64,000 bases of DNA, taken from Acidobacteriota bacterium (GTDB lineage Bacteria; Acidobacteriota; Blastocatellia; Pyrinomonadales; Pyrinomonadaceae). Each line of letters begins with the position of its first letter. Within the stretch, counting starts at the first letter, position 1. Positions 42,425-50,243 of the stretch are shown piece by piece. Both the position numbers and the translations under genes were made by a program. The stretch covers positions 1,202,062-1,266,061 of the forward strand of contig JAHBSI010000001.1 in the NCBI GenBank assembly GCA_019639195.1. Direction: 5' to 3'. Below the pieces are notes generated by a model. It did no database searches, was not told the origin of the DNA, and saw only the letters and a program-made list of their open reading frames with translations.

Positions 42425-44749
42425 ATGTTCTTTAAGGTTTTCTGCGCTTGCGCCTCGTTCCTTCTCTGCTTTGTTAGCTCGGTTTCGGCCAATCCCGAAT
42501 ATTTTCGTCTGCCGGCGGAGCCTTTGATCCGCATCGGGCTTGCGACGAATGCGTCGAGCGTTTCTGTAACAACAAGCGACAGCACGCTTGTCGCGTTCAG
42601 CCCTGATGAACCGAGCCGCTTGCTTGCCTCGAACCGTGTATCGATCAGCGCCAGGGCGTACAACCCGCCGGAGATCGAGCAGTATCGCATCGAATTTCAA
42701 AATCTCCCGTCACAGATGGACGCGAATTCGCTCGCGGATGACATTCGCGAAGCAACCGGTGAATCCGCACTTCCGAGTATCGATAGTCAGAAGAACACGT
42801 GGCGTGTTTGGGTCGGCGGCGTTTTCGCGACCGAAGAAGATGCACTTGCGCTCAAGCAGAAGCTCGCGGATAAGGATTTTGATGACGGCGTTGTTGTCGT
42901 CGATAAGAAAGAAGTGATCTCGCCTGAAGCCGTTGCGCTCTCTCGTCAGGTTCGCGACGCAAAGAAGAGCGAGGTTCGCAGCCTTGTTCGTTCGACGGGT
43001 TCGGCAAAGCTCGCTCCGGGCGAAACGGTCGATCCGAACCTTCGTGAAGTGATCGTCAGCGGTTCGTCAGAGGATTCACGCTTTTCTTCACTCAAATCCG
43101 TCGCCTTTGGTTCGCTCAACGAACGCTCGACTCCTGTTCGCTTGAACGGAAAGGCTTACCGCGGCAAGATCGAGGTCTTTGTGAATGCTTCCGGCAGGCT
43201 TTCGGTCGTTAATGTTGTGCCGCTCGAGGATTATCTTCTCGGTGTTGTCCCGAGCGAGCTTTCGCTGCCGCAGCTTGAAGCGCAAAAGGCACAGGCCGTT
43301 GCCGCCCGCACATATGCGATCGCAAATATCGGCGGCTACGGCACGAAAGGCTTCGATATGGTGCCGACCGTTTATTCGCAGGTTTACAAGGGCGTTTCGA
43401 TCGAGACGGCGATGGGAACACGGGCCGTTCGCGAAACTCGCGGCATTGTCGCGACCTACCACGGGAAGCCGATAATGGCGTATTTCACATCGACCTGCGG
43501 TGGCCGCACTGAAGACGGTAAAAATATCTTTGATAGGGACGAGCCGTATCTGAAAGGCGTCGAATGTTCACTCGAAGGCCGTCGGCAGTTCGATCCTTTC
43601 ACGATCCGCACCTCGCGAAAGCCCGCAAAGCTCCGAGATGCAGGCCATCTCGAACTCGCACGCTTTATGTCGCGGCTCGCGACAAATGGCTTCTATCTTT
43701 CGACTGCCGAGATGACCGACGATTGGTTTGATTCCGTTCCGAATGAGAACGAAATGTCGAACTGGCTCAATCAGATCGCGACAAAACTCGGCAAGCCGTT
43801 CCCGAATGTCACGCGGGAAACTGCAAAACCGCTCGAACTCTCAACTGCTCTTGCCAAGCTCTTTTACGAACCGCGAACCAACGACACGCTGCTCTCGGAT
43901 TCGGATGTCTTTTATCAGCTCTCATTTGATGATGCGGCCGAGGTGCCGAAGGAGAAGCGCGCCGATCTCGCCGCCTTGCTTCGCGACGGATATTTCCGCC
44001 TGCATCCGGACCTTACGCTCAAACCGGCAAAGCCCTTCACACGTACAGAATTCCTGCGACTGATCGGCCAGATCTACGAAAAGAAAAAGTGGATGCCAGA
44101 CCTTCAGAAGGGAACCGCAAAGCCATCGGCGGACGGCAAACTCATCATCGGTTCCGGCCGCAGTACAAAGACGCTCAACGTCCGGCCGGATGTTTTCTTG
44201 TTCCGCCAATTCGGGGACACTTTCTATCCCGTACGTGAGGCGGCACTCGTTGGCGGTGAGGATATCGCATTTCAGACGGATGCGACCGGTGCGGTGATCT
44301 ATCTTGAGATCCAGCCGACGTCGTCTCCGACAACGGCCGAGAATGCTTCGCCATTCACGTATTGGAACAAGACCGTCTCGGCCTCGCAGCTGCAATCGCG
44401 GTTGTCGCGTTATGTTCGCGGCATCGGCACGCTCTACGACGTCAATGTTAAAAAGGTGGGATATTCCCGCCGCCCGATCGAGATCGAGATCGTCGGCTCA
44501 AATGGCGTCAAAACGCTATCGGGCGGCAAGATCCGCTCGGCACTTCGCCTTCCCGAACAACTCTTCGTGATGAATAAGCGTTATGGCTCGGGCCCTGCGG
44601 TCGCGAGCTACACATTTACCGGACGCGGCTGGGGCCACGGCGTCGGGATGTGCCAATACGGAGCCTACGGAATGGCAAAAATGGGTGTCAAATACGACGA
44701 GATCATTAAACACTACTACACCGATGTAGATCTGACCGAGGCATATTGA
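42425..44749 (+). CDS. Exported SPOR/SpoIID-domain protein with a large insertion
   Basis: SpoIID/LytB proteins are lytic transglycosylase-like enzymes that cut glycan strands lacking stem peptides, and SPOR domains bind such denuded glycan. A signal peptide (about 1-22) is followed by a SPOR-like domain (about 85-160). The first half of the SpoIID domain lies at about 240-385, with the catalytic-type glutamate in GVVPSEL (Glu278) and YFTSTCGG. The closing motif GRGWGHGVGMCQYGAYGMA comes only at about 733-751. The 250 residues between them include a region reminiscent of an S-layer-homology-like helical module. The ATG at 42425 was chosen for its signal peptide. Its close downstream neighbour is the nuclease-like exported protein. 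Confidence 0.85.
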   Translation: MFFKVFCACASFLLCFVSSVSANPEYFRLPAEPLIRIGLATNASSVSVTTSDSTLVAFSPDEPSRLLASNRVSISARAYNPPEIEQYRIEFQNLPSQMDANSLADDIREATGESALPSIDSQKNTWRVWVGGVFATEEDALALKQKLADKDFDDGVVVVDKKEVISPEAVALSRQVRDAKKSEVRSLVRSTGSAKLAPGETVDPNLREVIVSGSSEDSRFSSLKSVAFGSLNERSTPVRLNGKAYRGKIEVFVNASGRLSVVNVVPLEDYLLGVVPSELSLPQLEAQKAQAVAARTYAIANIGGYGTKGFDMVPTVYSQVYKGVSIETAMGTRAVRETRGIVATYHGKPIMAYFTSTCGGRTEDGKNIFDRDEPYLKGVECSLEGRRQFDPFTIRTSRKPAKLRDAGHLELARFMSRLATNGFYLSTAEMTDDWFDSVPNENEMSNWLNQIATKLGKPFPNVTRETAKPLELSTALAKLFYEPRTNDTLLSDSDVFYQLSFDDAAEVPKEKRADLAALLRDGYFRLHPDLTLKPAKPFTRTEFLRLIGQIYEKKKWMPDLQKGTAKPSADGKLIIGSGRSTKTLNVRPDVFLFRQFGDTFYPVREAALVGGEDIAFQTDATGAVIYLEIQPTSSPTTAENASPFTYWNKTVSASQLQSRLSRYVRGIGTLYDVNVKKVGYSRRPIEIEIVGSNGVKTLSGGKIRSALRLPEQLFVMNKRYGSGPAVASYTFTGRGWGHGVGMCQYGAYGMAKMGVKYDEIIKHYYTDVDLTEAY

Positions 44750-44772
44750 TACCGCTCCAAACGAGCGCTTAG

Positions 44773-45612
44773 ATGTTCAAAAGACTCCCAAACTCCATGC
44801 GACGAAGATATAAAGGTCTTCTAAACGCCGCTTTTCTCCTGCTCGTTCTTTGTGGTGTGGCGTTTGGCCAGACGACCGCAGCGGCGAAGGTCGGGTCTGA
44901 GACGGCGAAAGGCGGTTTTCGGAACGAGGACGTCATTCGCGACAAGTTCAACGCCTATAAGACAGACGAGGATGCAAAAGCGTGGCTTCGCGAGATGAAT
45001 TACGATCCGGCGAAGATCGTCTCGCTCACCGCTGCAAAACCTCACGGTGAGAAGGCAGATGTTGAGGTCACGATCCAAACAAGTGCGGGCACAAAACGTG
45101 AAGGCATCTCAATAAAGCTCGTATCGAGCGATCAGGGTTTCAATCAGATCGACAAGTGTTGGCTCGCCCATTATGCAAAGATGTGGGCGATGCCGGCAGA
45201 TGTCGTAACGGCCCTAAAACTTTTTGTCGGGGAAACGCCGCCGACAAAATCCGGACGCTCGATGGACCGGATGTTCCTCAACGAGATCGACCCGAAGCTG
45301 AAAGATGCCGTCGTGAAATTCTTTTCGGAGAACAAGGCTGCGATCGTCTCGGACCTTTTTGCGGGCGATGGCGAGCATAGTGCGGGCTGGGTGATGGTCG
45401 CATTCAAACCGGGCGAAAGAACCGAATGGATCATTCGCTCCTCAAAGCGGACGATCGAATTCTACGGCGAAGGCGACGTTATGCTCACACGCGGCGGCAA
45501 CCTCAAAATTGGCCGCATCACGATGCAGCGAAAAGGCGGCGACGCAGGCCGCGACACCGCAAAAATGCTGCAGTTCAAGATAAACCCGGTCGAGCTTTTT
45601 AACGCAAAATGA
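44773..45612 (+). CDS. Exported protein resembling a type II restriction endonuclease
   Basis: The first 32 residues form a good signal peptide (RRRYK, then a hydrophobic run, then VAFG|Q, like other exported proteins here). The mature part looks like one family of type II restriction endonucleases remembered from other bacteria. It has GGFRNEDVIRDKFN (48-60), a PD-(D/E)xK-like core with Asp96 in KADVEV and Ser113-Ile-Lys115 in GISIK, then GFNQIDK (122-128), a Trp-rich helix, and near the C-terminus GRITMQRKGGD (247-257) followed by LQFKINPVELF. All putative catalytic residues are kept. No DNA methyltransferase lies next to it or anywhere in the window, so a cytoplasmic restriction role is unlikely. 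A periplasmic nuclease is a reasonable hypothesis. An ATG at 44797 would shorten but keep the signal peptide. Confidence 0.6.
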   Translation: MFKRLPNSMRRRYKGLLNAAFLLLVLCGVAFGQTTAAAKVGSETAKGGFRNEDVIRDKFNAYKTDEDAKAWLREMNYDPAKIVSLTAAKPHGEKADVEVTIQTSAGTKREGISIKLVSSDQGFNQIDKCWLAHYAKMWAMPADVVTALKLFVGETPPTKSGRSMDRMFLNEIDPKLKDAVVKFFSENKAAIVSDLFAGDGEHSAGWVMVAFKPGERTEWIIRSSKRTIEFYGEGDVMLTRGGNLKIGRITMQRKGGDAGRDTAKMLQFKINPVELFNAK

Positions 45613-45695
45613 GGTTTTCACCGAGACAGATCATCGGTTCGCTAATCATACTCGGCCTCATTTTGATATGGTCGTTAGTGAGGATGCTTTATTAA
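45609..45695 (+). CDS. 28-residue single-pass membrane peptide
   Basis: The peptide starts with a basic stretch (MRFSPRQ), then has an 18-residue hydrophobic helix rich in Ile, Leu and Gly, and ends RMLY. Its ATG overlaps the stop codon of the exported nuclease-like gene in an ATGA arrangement, which suggests translational coupling. It ends 14 nt before miaA. It matches no family I know. The overlap, the basic N-terminus and the clean transmembrane helix support it as a real small protein, but its shortness leaves room for doubt. Confidence 0.5.
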   Translation: MRFSPRQIIGSLIILGLILIWSLVRMLY

Positions 45696-45709
45696 CGTCC
45701 CCGCTCTGA

Positions 45710-46654
45710 ATGCCGACTTCGACCAGGAAACAACCGATAATTGCCGTTGCCGGACCGACCGCCTCGGGGAAGACCGCACTTGCCGTATTCCTTGCTGAGA
45801 GGCTTGGCGCCGAGATCGTAAACTTCGATTCGGTTCAGATATACAAGGGCATCGAGCTTGCCACCGCAAAACCCACGGCAGTCGAGCGGCGAGGCATCCC
45901 GCATCATCTTATCGATTACGTCGATCCGAATATCGATTACACCGCCGCGGATTGGGCACGGGATGCGCAGAATGCGATCGACGAGATCGAGTCCCGCGGT
46001 AAGCGTGTGATACTGGTCGGCGGTACGGGTTTTTATCTTCGGACGCTTTGCCAACCGCTTTTTGAGAGCCCGCAGACCGACGCCTCGCTTCGCGAAAGGT
46101 TTCGCAGCCTTCATAAAGAACACGGAGCCGAATATCTGCACGCGATGCTTGCCAAAGCCGACCCGGAAGCGGCCGCTAAGCTTCCGGTCCGCGACCATGT
46201 GCGCGTCATCCGTGCACTCGAGGTGATAGAGCAGACCGGCAGAAAGCTCTCCGAACTCCAGCCGGCCCGCCCGGAGCCGCCGGAACTTGCGTCACGCATC
46301 TCGCTCATTGTTCTTTCGCCGCCGCGAGACGTCCTTTACGAAAAGATCAACGCCCGAACGTCCGCTCATTTCAACGCAGGGCTCGTCGATGAGGTCAAAG
46401 GCCTTCTTGCCGCCGGAGTCCGCGAGAACGGCAATGCCCTCGGGGCCCACGCCTACCGCCGCGTCTGTGAATACCTCCGCGGCGAACGCAGGCTTGAGGC
46501 TGCCATTGAACGCTCACAGCAGGATGTGCGAAATTATGCGAAACGTCAGCTCACTTGGTTTCGTAAAGAACATAGAGCCAAATGGTTCGATGGGTTCGGG
46601 GACGAGGCAAGCGTCGCGGCCGAGGTGCTTGAATATGCGAAAGAGCTGTATTAA
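45710..46654 (+). CDS. miaA: tRNA dimethylallyltransferase
   Basis: MiaA adds an isoprenyl group to adenine 37 of tRNAs reading UNN codons. The P-loop GPTASGKT (about 15-22), the DSVQIYKG substrate box, the RGIPHHLID segment and the GGTGFYLR motif are all intact. The C-terminal RQLTWFRKE typical of the family is also present. The length of 314 residues is normal. It precedes hfq, the classic miaA-hfq order, with an hfq promoter in the gap. The dimethylallyl donor comes from the MEP pathway, of which ispG and dxr lie at 49-53 kb. Confidence 0.95.
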   Translation: MPTSTRKQPIIAVAGPTASGKTALAVFLAERLGAEIVNFDSVQIYKGIELATAKPTAVERRGIPHHLIDYVDPNIDYTAADWARDAQNAIDEIESRGKRVILVGGTGFYLRTLCQPLFESPQTDASLRERFRSLHKEHGAEYLHAMLAKADPEAAAKLPVRDHVRVIRALEVIEQTGRKLSELQPARPEPPELASRISLIVLSPPRDVLYEKINARTSAHFNAGLVDEVKGLLAAGVRENGNALGAHAYRRVCEYLRGERRLEAAIERSQQDVRNYAKRQLTWFRKEHRAKWFDGFGDEASVAAEVLEYAKELY

Positions 46655-46663
46655 ATGGGCTAA

Positions 46664-46692
46664 TTCGGATATAAGCAGGATTTTGGTATAAT
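46664..46692 (+). promoter_or_regulatory. Candidate promoter of hfq
   Basis: TTCGGA (46664-46669) and a perfect TATAAT (46687-46692) are separated by exactly 17 nt. The hfq ATG lies 52 nt downstream behind a strong GAGGAGAAG ribosome-binding site. The -35 is weak, the -10 and spacing are ideal. Confidence 0.6.
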
Positions 46693-46743
46693 CGCGGCAA
46701 TTAGTTCCCAACATTACATTTTGCTGACCGAAGAGGAGAAGAG

Positions 46744-46998
46744 ATGGAGAAGCAGGCTGCTCAGAATATTCAGGATGCGTTCCTAAATTCAGCCAGGCGT
46801 GAGAGGCTGAATGTTGTCGTACATTTGCTCCAGGGAGCAACATTGACCGGGCGGATAAAGAGCTTTGATAAATTTTCCCTTCTCCTTGATGTCGGCGGCC
46901 CCGACGTGCTGATCTTCAAACACGCGATCTCGTCCATCACACAGGAGCGTCGGCCGGCCCCGAGTTCGCCTGCACCGGCAGACCAAAGCAACGCTTGA
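46744..46998 (+). CDS. hfq: RNA chaperone Hfq
   Basis: Hfq forms a hexameric Sm-like ring that pairs small RNAs with mRNAs. The 84-residue protein contains the Sm1 region (about 9-45, with the N-terminal helix QDAFLNSARRE) and the Sm2 motif FKHAISSI (about 59-66), in which the KHA triplet is the family hallmark. A short Pro/Ala-rich tail follows. An excellent purine-rich ribosome-binding site precedes the ATG. Its TGA stop overlaps the TTG start of tmk. Confidence 0.95.
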   Translation: MEKQAAQNIQDAFLNSARRERLNVVVHLLQGATLTGRIKSFDKFSLLLDVGGPDVLIFKHAISSITQERRPAPSSPAPADQSNA

Positions 46999-47624
46999 AA
47001 GGCAGTTTTATTACCTTTGAAGGGATCGACGGCAGCGGAAAGACGACCCAGCTCAACAAGCTCGCCGAAAGCCTGCGGAGCGCCGGCCGCGACGTTCTCC
47101 TTACGTGCGAGCCCGGCGGCACACCGCTCGGACGCGAGATTCGCAAGGCTTTTCTTGAAACGAAACAAGATGTCGAACCGCTTGCCGAGCTGCTGCTTTT
47201 TGCCGCCGACCGTGCACAGCACGTCGAGCATTTGATACGTCCGGCCCTTCAGGCGGGCCGTATCGTCATCTCAGACCGCTATGCCGACGCGACCACGGCG
47301 TATCAAGGCGCAGGGCGCGGTTTCGATCTGAAATTGATCGAAAGTGTGATCGCCATCGCGACCAACGGCCTCAAACCGGACCTTACGCTCTTCTTTGATA
47401 TCGAGCCTCAGCTTGGCATCGATCGAATGGCATTTCGCGGCGAGAATAAGATGAATCGGATGGATCAGGAATCTCTCGATTTTTACGCTCGCGTGCGTGC
47501 GGGGTATTTGCGGATCGCAGATGCAGAACCCTCACGCTTTCGCGTGATCGACGCAAGCCGGAGCGTCGAAGAGGTCGCCGACGAAACGCTCGGCATAGTT
47601 ACGGAGCTCTTAGCAAGTGTTTAG
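46995..47624 (+). CDS. tmk: Thymidylate kinase
   Basis: Tmk phosphorylates dTMP to dTDP. The P-loop EGIDGSGKTTQ (about 9-19), the EPGGTPLG box, and SDRYADATTAYQGAGRG with the substrate-binding DRY are all present. The length is 209 residues, as expected. The start is a TTG at 46995 that overlaps the hfq stop codon (TTGA); no ATG is available before the P-loop. The 3' end overlaps holB by 8 nt, the common tmk-holB pairing. Confidence 0.94.
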   Translation: MKGSFITFEGIDGSGKTTQLNKLAESLRSAGRDVLLTCEPGGTPLGREIRKAFLETKQDVEPLAELLLFAADRAQHVEHLIRPALQAGRIVISDRYADATTAYQGAGRGFDLKLIESVIAIATNGLKPDLTLFFDIEPQLGIDRMAFRGENKMNRMDQESLDFYARVRAGYLRIADAEPSRFRVIDASRSVEEVADETLGIVTELLASV

Positions 47625-48660
47625 CAGACTCATAGGCAACGACGTAACAAAGCTTACGCTGCGAAGGCTTGTCCATCAGCGGCGATTGCCGAATTCGCTG
47701 CTGTTCGTTGGCCCCGACGGCGTTGGTAAAAAGCAGTTTGCGATCGAAACTGCACGAGCCTTGTTCTGCAGGCAGACCAGCAATGACGAAGCCTGCGGCT
47801 CGTGTTCAAGCTGCCAACGTGCGGGCGTTTTTTCGCCTCCAACTTCAGAAAAGCCGGACGATTTTGACCGCGTTCTTTTTACGGAGCATCCGGATCTAGG
47901 GTTTGTTCTTCCGTTCAAGAGAAATGTTCGCATCGGTGCGATCCGGGCTCTTGAACGCGAGGCGAATTTTAACCCTTACGAGGCTGCGGCACGCGTATTC
48001 ATCATTGATGACGCCGATCTGATGAAGGACGCGGCGGCCAACGCGCTACTGAAGACCCTTGAAGAGCCGCCCGAAACAACGCATATCATCCTAGTGACGT
48101 CGCGGCCCGACGTCCTTTTACCGACGATACGTTCCCGCTGTCAGACGATCCATTTCGCCCCGGTCGAGAGGAAGGCGATCGAAGAGTATCTGATCGGCGA
48201 GCGTGCGTTCTCGCACGACGAGGCACGGCTCGCCGCGGGCGTTGCACACGGGAGCATCGGGCGTGCGGTCGCCATCGATGTTGCGGAATATCGTGAGATG
48301 CGTGACCGGGCCGTTCGCGTTCTGAGGTCGGCCGTGATCGATTCCGATATGGCGGCCTTGCTGAAGATCTCCGAAGAGCTCAATGATGCAAAGAACAAGG
48401 ACAATTTTGAGGCGAATCTGGACACGCTCGAAGCTGTTCTCCGCGATGTTTGGAGATTGGCCTGCGGCGTCGATGCCTCGAAGCTCCTCGACCCGGAAAT
48501 GGCAGGCACGTATGCGGAGATCGCCGGGTCCGCCAAACCCTCACAGCTTGCAGGCCAGCTTGGCGAGATCGAAATGCTTCGGCGCAACCTCGTCGTCAAC
48601 ATCAACCGAAAGGCGGCAACGGACTCGATGTTTTTGACAATGGCGGCCGGAAAGCGTTAA
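47617..48660 (+). CDS. holB: DNA polymerase III delta' subunit
   Basis: Delta' is part of the clamp loader that places the sliding clamp on DNA. The AAA+ domain includes a degenerate P-loop VGPDGVGKKQFA (about 27-38) and a four-cysteine zinc module (Cys in LFC and CGSCSSC, about 50-66). The family LEEPPETTHIILVT sensor region and the arginine-finger-like TIRSRCQTIHF segment are both intact. The start is GTG at 47617, inside the last codons of tmk, indicating translational coupling. Confidence 0.92.
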   Translation: MFSRLIGNDVTKLTLRRLVHQRRLPNSLLFVGPDGVGKKQFAIETARALFCRQTSNDEACGSCSSCQRAGVFSPPTSEKPDDFDRVLFTEHPDLGFVLPFKRNVRIGAIRALEREANFNPYEAAARVFIIDDADLMKDAAANALLKTLEEPPETTHIILVTSRPDVLLPTIRSRCQTIHFAPVERKAIEEYLIGERAFSHDEARLAAGVAHGSIGRAVAIDVAEYREMRDRAVRVLRSAVIDSDMAALLKISEELNDAKNKDNFEANLDTLEAVLRDVWRLACGVDASKLLDPEMAGTYAEIAGSAKPSQLAGQLGEIEMLRRNLVVNINRKAATDSMFLTMAAGKR

Positions 48661-48677
48661 TTAGTCTAAAGGGCAGT

Positions 48678-49106
48678 ATGAACGTTCTAGCGTTGGAAGA
48701 TCCATCAAAATTGACCCGGCTCTCGGCCCTTGCCGGTGCAGGTGCGATGGCAGCCGGCTCCGTGATGGTAGCGGCGTTCGATCCAACGAAGGTTCATATA
48801 TTCCCCGTATGTCCGCTGCTTGCACTGACGGGCATCGCGTGTCCGGGATGCGGCTTGACGCGTGCATTTCACGCACTATTTCACGGCGATATAGTTACGG
48901 CGTTGGATTTTAATTTGCTTGCACCCGTTTGGGCGATCGCATTTGCGTGGATATTCGTTTCGCTGATCCTGCTCGGCATCAGGAAGAAAGGCCTTCCGAT
49001 GTGGCCGACGAATCCAAAATTCATCTACGTATTTTTCTCGGTTCTGCTTGTTTTCGGAGTGCTTCGGAATATTCCGGCGTGGCCGCTGACGATCCTCTTC
49101 CCTTAG
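48678..49106 (+). CDS. DUF2752 membrane protein
   Basis: A short integral membrane protein with three or four hydrophobic segments. The diagnostic CPGCGLTRAF motif (about 57-66) of DUF2752 sits at the end of the first long helix, and PLLALTGIACPGCG shows the pattern clearly. The family has no established function. An AAAGGGC ribosome-binding site lies upstream of the ATG at 48678. Its stop codon overlaps that of the convergent ispG gene. It may share the transcript of tmk-holB. Confidence 0.82.
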   Translation: MNVLALEDPSKLTRLSALAGAGAMAAGSVMVAAFDPTKVHIFPVCPLLALTGIACPGCGLTRAFHALFHGDIVTALDFNLLAPVWAIAFAWIFVSLILLGIRKKGLPMWPTNPKFIYVFFSVLLVFGVLRNIPAWPLTILFP

Positions 49107-50209
49107 CCAATTTGCACAAGCTTTTTCGCGGCTTCGAGCGGTGAGACGTTCGGACCTTCGGTCCGCAAAAGCTCGACCTCTTTTACGAACTCATCCACAA
49201 TATTCTCGCCGGCGACTCGCCGCAGCGGTACGCCGTTCTTGAAGATCATCCCGACGTTACGGCCGAAGGTTATGCCGAGCTGGGAATCGTGAGCTTCGCC
49301 CGGGCCGTTCACCGCACAGCCCATGATCGAAAGATGCAGCGGCTCTTCGACGTGTGCAAGGCGACGCTCGACCTCGGTCACGATCTCGACGAAGTTATCG
49401 ATATCAAGTCGTCCGCACGTCGGACACGCAACGACGGTCACTCCGCGTTTTCGCAGTTCGAGCGATTTTAGGATCTCCCACGCAACGCGAACTTCTTCGT
49501 GAGGTTCGGCGGCAAGGCTCACGCGGATCGTGTCGCCTATGCCTTCGCTAAGTAAAATGCCGAGCCCGATCGCCGATTTTATCGTTCCGCCAAACGGTGT
49601 CCCGGCTTCTGTAACGCCGAGGTGCAGCGGATAATCGACCTTCTCGGCCATCAGGCGATAGGCCGCGACCATTCGGTTCACATCCGATGCCTTCAGGGAG
49701 ATGATCGTGTCCGAAAAGCCGAGGTCTTCGAGGATGCGAACGTGCCGCATTCCGCTTTCGACCATCGCTTCCGGAGTTGCCGTTCCGTACTTTTTGAGCA
49801 GGTCCTTTTCGAGCGACCCGCCATTTACGCCGATGCGTATCGGCACTTTTTGTGCCTCGGCCGCACGGACGACCTCGCGAACACGTTCGATCTTCCCGAT
49901 GTTGCCCGGGTTTATTCGGAGTTTATCGATGCCGGCGTCAAGTGCTTTGAGTGCGAGTTTATAGTGAAAGTGAATGTCAGCGACAAGCGGCACGTCCGTC
50001 CGTTTGCGTATATCTTTCAGGGCATCCGCTGCCGCATCATCAGGCACGGCAATGCGAACGATCTCGCATCCGGCTGCGACCATTTCATCGATCTGCTTTA
50101 ACGTGCCGTCAACGTCGGTCGTGTCCGTTTTGGTCATCGACTGCACGACGACCGGAGCACCGCCGCCGATCTGAATATCACGTACCTTTACTGCTTTTGT
50201 CACTCTCAC
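49103..50209 (-). CDS. ispG: 4-hydroxy-3-methylbut-2-en-1-yl diphosphate synthase
   Basis: IspG carries out the penultimate MEP-pathway step, reducing the cyclic diphosphate MEcPP with a 4Fe-4S cluster. The TIM-barrel part contains VVQSMTKTDTTDV and VADIHFHYKLAL, and the cluster-binding C-terminal part has the cysteines in CPTCGRLDIDN and MGCAVNGPGEA. The 368-residue length fits the short bacterial form. It lies downstream of rseP and dxr in the same direction, so two MEP steps are encoded close together. Confidence 0.95.
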   Translation of the reverse strand: MRVTKAVKVRDIQIGGGAPVVVQSMTKTDTTDVDGTLKQIDEMVAAGCEIVRIAVPDDAAADALKDIRKRTDVPLVADIHFHYKLALKALDAGIDKLRINPGNIGKIERVREVVRAAEAQKVPIRIGVNGGSLEKDLLKKYGTATPEAMVESGMRHVRILEDLGFSDTIISLKASDVNRMVAAYRLMAEKVDYPLHLGVTEAGTPFGGTIKSAIGLGILLSEGIGDTIRVSLAAEPHEEVRVAWEILKSLELRKRGVTVVACPTCGRLDIDNFVEIVTEVERRLAHVEEPLHLSIMGCAVNGPGEAHDSQLGITFGRNVGMIFKNGVPLRRVAGENIVDEFVKEVELLRTEGPNVSPLEAAKKLVQIG

Positions 50210-50243
50210 GATCTAAAAAGAATTCTACTTTAAGCTGTTTACC

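Noticed and set aside
44773..46998. A defence island or restriction-modification locus around the nuclease-like gene
   Set aside because: No methyltransferase, specificity subunit, helicase or phage-related gene is nearby; neighbours are wall, tRNA-modification and hfq genes, so the nuclease-like gene stands alone.
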